Made by a program: the position numbers and the translations under genes. Below, one piece after another: positions 15,694 through 19,184 of a DNA stretch of 19,184 nt (positions are counted from its first letter, which is position 1; every line of letters begins with the position of its first letter). The DNA comes from Maribacter sp. (GTDB lineage: Bacteria > Bacteroidota > Bacteroidia > Flavobacteriales > Flavobacteriaceae), in contig JANQUX010000368.1 in the NCBI GenBank assembly GCA_030730545.1, positions 289 through 19,472 of the forward strand, written 5' to 3'. A model generated the notes under the pieces. That model searched no databases. It saw nothing but the letters and a program-made list of their open reading frames with translations, and was not told the origin of the DNA.

Positions 15694-18129
15694 ATGAAAA
15701 GCATATACACAGTAATTTCGATTCTATTTCTAAGTCTCATATCTACTAGAACTCTTTTTAGTCAAGATTCGCTTTTTAAAGGAATATCACCTGCCGAATT
15801 TGAAATCATGTTACTTGGTGAGCAAACTCATGGAGATGGTGCCGTTTTTGACAAAAAGCTAGAAATGATAAAAGACCTGCATGAGAACCATGGGTATAAT
15901 CTATTAGTTTTTGAGAGTGGTATGTATGATAATTTTAAAGCAAATGAACTTTACAAAAATCAAAAGGAGGAGATCGATATTTTCAAGCAAAGTGTTGGTT
16001 GGCTGTATACCACCACCGAAGTTTTTCAACAACTTTTAAATTATCTAGAAACACACCCTGAATTAAAAATTCTCGGATTCGATTCTCAAGAATCAAATCT
16101 CTTTGAAGAATATTTTCTCAACGACTTTAAAACGCTTTGCTCAAAAAACAACATTATAATTTCTGATGAAGTCTATATAGAAATTGAAAAGACAATGATT
16201 GTTAGAGACTTTGAAAATTATGCTTTTAACAAAAAAGACGCTACCAACCTTTACAACAATATTAATGCTGTCATTGAAAAAATTGACCAAATCCCTAAAA
16301 ATGATATTGAAACAGAAGTGATAGTTCAAACATTTAAGAGTGTATTTTCTGACTTGGATTTCGGATTAAAAAGTTTACAAAAAGAAAAAATAGCCATTCA
16401 AAACCCTAGGGATAAACAAATGGCTGAAAACCTTATTTTCATTAAAGACCTTTACCCTAATGAAAAAATAATTGGATGGGGCGCTAGTTATCATTTTGCG
16501 AATAAATTGAATGAATTCGAGTACACCTTAGAAACTGAAAATTACATTAAAAAACAAATTACGATCACAGACAGTATTCACGGTGATAGCCACACCAACA
16601 CTGAAGAAGAAATTTCACAAATAAAAGAATTGAAATATGCCGTACCAATGGGTCAAATTCTTAAAGAAAAATACGGCTCAAAGTTGTTTAGTTTAGCTTT
16701 TACCTCTTATGAAGGTTTCTATTTTGATTTTTCAGTAGAACAGATTTCTCCAATTTTACAACCGCCAGCTAATAGTATTGAATCCGATTTTAAAAATCAG
16801 AACATTAAAACAGCGCTATATGTTTTAAATGATATTCCGCATCAATTTTATTCTTCTGCTCTAGGCTACATTCCGCTATCCGCCAATTGGGAGAATATTT
16901 TTGATGGTATTTACTATATTGAAAAAATGTACCCTCCAAAGTATGTAATATATGGTAATGAAAAGAGGAAGACAGTTACATTAAAAGGCAGTAGCATAAC
17001 GGGCTCCATTATTGACGACGATACTTCTGAACCTATTAATTATGCCGATGTATATTATTCTGATTTGAATTCAAGTACAGTTTCAAACGCAAAAGGACAG
17101 TTTAATATCCCGAATAAAAAAAGTGCAAATAGCTATTTAATATTTTCTTCGATTGGGTATGAAAGCGATTCTATTTCTATTAATTCACTTACAAAACAAA
17201 TGAACATCCGTCTTAAAAAATCTAAAGATGATATTGTTTTAAATGAAGTCGTTGTTTCGGCTGCAAGGGTAGAATTAAGCGCTGAAGAAATCATTAAAAA
17301 AGCTCGGGAAAATATTGAAATTAATTATGTACAAACTCCCTATAATCAAAGTTTCTTATTTAAAATAAGTCAACTCAACAGCACAGATTCGGTAGCAATT
17401 GGTGAAGAAGCTATTATTAAAACCTATAATAAAAAGGGAATTAACGGAAGTAATAAACCTGAGAATAACTTTTTTGCGGAAATTGAACATTTAAGAGCTA
17501 ATACAGATGCTTATGAGAAAAGTAAATGGCATAATGGAATAGGCGCATTATGGGTAGTTTTAAATAGGGATATCATTTTAAGCAAGACCAATGTTTTATA
17601 CAGAAACAGTTCTTATGACCTAAAAAAGGAAAAATCATTAAACTATGAAGGACAGAAAGTATATCAGATAAATTTCACTAATAATTCTCCTGGCTCCTAT
17701 TCTACTGGGTATGGTTACCCTGCGCCAATAGCATCATCTGGCAGTATTTATATTGGTACAGAAAACTATGCTATTTTAAAATATGAGCATAATATAGAGC
17801 GTGCAGAATACCAAAGTAAAAAATCTAAAAAATGGATAAAACAAGTGCACAACATTGTACAGACCTACAAAAACGTACAAGGAAAATACTTTTTTAATCT
17901 ATTAGAAGTCTCAACAAACACTGATATATTCTCAAGTGACCATCAATTTTTACAAAGCACATATGCTATGAACAAACTTGTCTCTAATGATATTGAGACC
18001 TCATCGGTAGAAATTTTAAAAAGACCACTTACAGAATTAAAACAAGGGTATAAAAAACAATTAAATGATCCCTATTGGGAAGACAAACCAATGGATTTTA
18101 TGATTGAAATACCGACAAGAACTTTTTAA
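15694..18129 (+). CDS. Secreted erythromycin-esterase-like / carboxypeptidase-regulatory-like fusion protein
   Basis: An 811-residue exported protein. The signal peptide is about 1-24, ending FSQ. Residues about 35-350 are an erythromycin-esterase (EreA/EreB)-like domain: LLGEQTHGDG (40-49) with E43 and H46, LVFESGMYDN (71-80) with E74, NPRDKQMAEN (237-246) and GWGASYHFAN (261-270) with H267. The Arg that follows the histidine motif in characterised Ere proteins appears to be Lys here (K54/K55). Residues about 433-507 are a carboxypeptidase-regulatory-like beta domain (GSIIDDDTSEPINYADVYYS), ending in LNEVVVSA (516-523). Residues about 525-811 are a C-terminal domain I cannot name; it opens AEEIIKKARENIEINY, as in other Bacteroidota proteins with this regulatory domain. 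The substrate is unknown; macrolide inactivation should not be assumed. Confidence 0.82.
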   Translation: MKSIYTVISILFLSLISTRTLFSQDSLFKGISPAEFEIMLLGEQTHGDGAVFDKKLEMIKDLHENHGYNLLVFESGMYDNFKANELYKNQKEEIDIFKQSVGWLYTTTEVFQQLLNYLETHPELKILGFDSQESNLFEEYFLNDFKTLCSKNNIIISDEVYIEIEKTMIVRDFENYAFNKKDATNLYNNINAVIEKIDQIPKNDIETEVIVQTFKSVFSDLDFGLKSLQKEKIAIQNPRDKQMAENLIFIKDLYPNEKIIGWGASYHFANKLNEFEYTLETENYIKKQITITDSIHGDSHTNTEEEISQIKELKYAVPMGQILKEKYGSKLFSLAFTSYEGFYFDFSVEQISPILQPPANSIESDFKNQNIKTALYVLNDIPHQFYSSALGYIPLSANWENIFDGIYYIEKMYPPKYVIYGNEKRKTVTLKGSSITGSIIDDDTSEPINYADVYYSDLNSSTVSNAKGQFNIPNKKSANSYLIFSSIGYESDSISINSLTKQMNIRLKKSKDDIVLNEVVVSAARVELSAEEIIKKARENIEINYVQTPYNQSFLFKISQLNSTDSVAIGEEAIIKTYNKKGINGSNKPENNFFAEIEHLRANTDAYEKSKWHNGIGALWVVLNRDIILSKTNVLYRNSSYDLKKEKSLNYEGQKVYQINFTNNSPGSYSTGYGYPAPIASSGSIYIGTENYAILKYEHNIERAEYQSKKSKKWIKQVHNIVQTYKNVQGKYFFNLLEVSTNTDIFSSDHQFLQSTYAMNKLVSNDIETSSVEILKRPLTELKQGYKKQLNDPYWEDKPMDFMIEIPTRTF

Positions 18130-18169
18130 TATTAACTACTAAAAGATATCCTTTCATATTCAAGACTAC

Positions 18170-18177
18170 TACCTTTG
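18170..18177 (+). promoter_or_regulatory. Candidate -7 element of the cation efflux gene
   Basis: TACCTTTG matches TAnnTTTG exactly and ends 4 bp before the ATG at 18182. Transcription would then start at or next to the start codon, giving a leaderless or nearly leaderless mRNA. The -33 TTTG expected 19 bp upstream is not present (18147-18150 reads TATC), so this is only a half match. Confidence 0.45.
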
Positions 18178-18181
18178 CACT

Positions 18182-19054
18182 ATGAGCATTGAACAGACGG
18201 CAATCAAGACCACATATTTCAGCATCATAGGTAACATATGCCTGGCTTTGATTAAAGGTCTTGCAGGTTTTTTCGGTAATTCTTATGCCCTAATTGCCGA
18301 TGCTATTGAATCTACCACAGATATTTTTTCTTCTATTCTAGTTCTTTTAGGTTTTAAATATGCAGAAAGACCGGCAGATGAAAACCACCCTTACGGACAC
18401 GGAAAAATAGAACCTATAATTACATTCTTAGTTGTAGCTTTTTTGGTGATTTCTGCTACCGTTATCGCTTATGAAAGTATTGAGAACATACAGACTCCCC
18501 ATAAAGTCCCAAAAGCATGGACATTAATCGTTCTAGGGGTAATTATTGTATGGAAAGAAATCTCGTACCGCATAGTTATCAAAAAAAGTGAAGAGACACA
18601 AAGCACCTCTTTAAAAGCAGACGCTTGGCACCACAGAAGCGACGCTATTACCTCTATAATGGCATTTATTGGTATTTCTATTGCCGTAATACTGGGCAAA
18701 GGATATGAAACGGCAGATGATTGGGCTGCCCTTATGGCATCGGGCTTTATTCTGTACAATAGTTACTTAATTCTAAGACCTGCTTTAGGAGAAATAATGG
18801 ACGAGCAACGTTATGACGATCTCTTGGAAGACATACGGATTAAGTCATTAGAAGTACCAGGTGTTACTGGTACCGAAAAATGTTTTATTCGTAAAGCGGG
18901 AATGAAGTTTCATGTGGACTTACATGCCATGGTCGATGGTAATATTACTGTCACCGAAGGACATGATATTGCCCACCTATTACAAGATCATCTTAACAAG
19001 GAAATTCCGAATCTAGAACATGTGCTGACTCATATTGAACCTGACAATCTTTAG
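18182..19054 (+). CDS. Cation diffusion facilitator (CDF) divalent metal transporter
   Basis: A 290-residue CDF protein, the usual length for FieF/YiiP-like transporters. About six membrane helices lie in residues 10-200, followed by a soluble C-terminal domain (about 210-290) that should mediate dimerisation and metal sensing. Aligning with E. coli YiiP, the transmembrane transport site is E43, D47, H150 and D154 (IESTTD and HHRSD). The cytoplasmic-loop site is D66, H69 and H73 in PADENHPYGHGK. YiiP has Asp where E43 stands. The protein would export Zn, Fe, Mn or a similar divalent cation from the cytoplasm by proton antiport; metal choice cannot be read safely. It is separate from the preceding gene by 52 bp and has its own candidate promoter. 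Start choice is the ATG right after TACCTTTG. Confidence 0.9.
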   Translation: MSIEQTAIKTTYFSIIGNICLALIKGLAGFFGNSYALIADAIESTTDIFSSILVLLGFKYAERPADENHPYGHGKIEPIITFLVVAFLVISATVIAYESIENIQTPHKVPKAWTLIVLGVIIVWKEISYRIVIKKSEETQSTSLKADAWHHRSDAITSIMAFIGISIAVILGKGYETADDWAALMASGFILYNSYLILRPALGEIMDEQRYDDLLEDIRIKSLEVPGVTGTEKCFIRKAGMKFHVDLHAMVDGNITVTEGHDIAHLLQDHLNKEIPNLEHVLTHIEPDNL

Positions 19055-19084
19055 TTTGGAACAAATTTGTGCTCTGGTTGGTTA

Positions 19085-19184
19085 TTACAAATGTAACAAT
19101 GCCAAAGCATCTTCCGTATTGCCTTCTACTAGCCACTTTTGGGCAAGAGTATGAATTTCAGAAGAATTTTTCAAACCACCCACA
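19085..19184 (-). CDS. C-terminal fragment of an unidentified protein
   Basis: On the minus strand one frame is open from the right edge to a TAA at 19085-19087, giving 32 codons that read VGGLKNSSEIHTLAQKWL and then VEGNTEDALALLHL. The composition is soluble, helical and protein-like, and the frame is convergent with the cation efflux gene, leaving a 30-bp gap that contains the palindrome ACAAATTTGT (19061-19070). The fragment is too short to name. It could also be a chance open frame of about 100 bases. Confidence 0.5.
   Translation of the reverse strand, partial: VGGLKNSSEIHTLAQKWLVEGNTEDALALLHL

Noticed and set aside
15694..16750. Macrolide resistance gene
   Set aside because: The Ere-like domain is distant, exported and fused, and the Arg after the histidine motif appears replaced by Lys; resistance cannot be claimed.
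16400..18129. TonB-dependent receptor suggested by the regulatory-like domain and LNEVVVSA
   Set aside because: No plug or beta-barrel follows; the remaining 285 residues are too short and unlike a 22-strand barrel.
1..19184. tRNA, rRNA, CRISPR array, insertion sequence, integrase or attachment site
   Set aside because: No cloverleaf, repeat-spacer array, transposase motif or flanking direct repeat was seen on reading both strands; nothing suggests a mobile island.

Overview
The window reads as chromosomal DNA of a Bacteroidota bacterium, most likely a marine Flavobacteriaceae member. It is AT-rich, start codons lack strong Shine-Dalgarno sequences, and promoter-like sites fit the Bacteroidota pattern TTTG-N19-TAnnTTTG. 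Signal peptides end in the SAAQ/FSQ style common in this phylum. The gene content (uronate catabolism, TPR histidine kinase, carboxypeptidase-regulatory-like secreted protein) fits. Genus is not determinable from what I can see.

Region 1 (1-5440) is a uronate / 2-keto-3-deoxygluconate (KDG) utilisation locus, of the kind flavobacteria use for alginate or pectin monomers. It holds the C-terminal end of an MFS hexuronate-type transporter and an SDR oxidoreductase (candidate keto-uronate/DEH reductase). A perfect hairpin terminator follows, then a convergent LacI-family repressor. Divergent from the repressor is a three-gene operon: KDG kinase, a phosphofructokinase with pyrophosphate-dependent signature residues, and KDPG aldolase, closed by a terminator. 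The inferred route is import, reduction to KDG, phosphorylation to KDPG, and cleavage to pyruvate plus glyceraldehyde-3-phosphate. A reversible PPi-PFK would carry triose phosphate back toward hexose phosphate. The lacI-kdgK intergenic region carries two near-identical 18-bp operators centred 79 bp apart. One sits directly on the lacI start site, just behind a canonical promoter, so autoregulation is likely.

Region 2 (5568-8079) is a two-component pair: a membrane histidine kinase with a secreted TPR-type sensor and its LuxR-type response regulator, 3 bp apart, followed by a structured terminator.

Region 3 (8095-14872, minus strand) is a tight three-gene operon. In transcription order it encodes a transglutaminase-like + DUF2126 (putative amidoligase) protein, a circularly permuted ATP-grasp fused to an alpha-E domain, and a second transglutaminase-like protein. 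The junctions are a 1-bp overlap (TAATG) and a 2-bp gap. The neighbourhood is conserved in many bacteria and has been predicted to make or modify an unknown peptide or amide, but its product is unknown. It is the strongest candidate here for an undescribed biological system.

Region 4 (15124-19184) holds a DUF4287/DUF5655 small protein, a secreted 811-residue protein joining an erythromycin-esterase-like domain to a carboxypeptidase-regulatory-like domain and an unrecognised C-terminal domain, a cation diffusion facilitator, and the last 32 codons of an unidentified minus-strand gene. I saw no rRNA, tRNA, CRISPR array, insertion sequence or phage gene. No gene-free stretch exceeds 300 bases.
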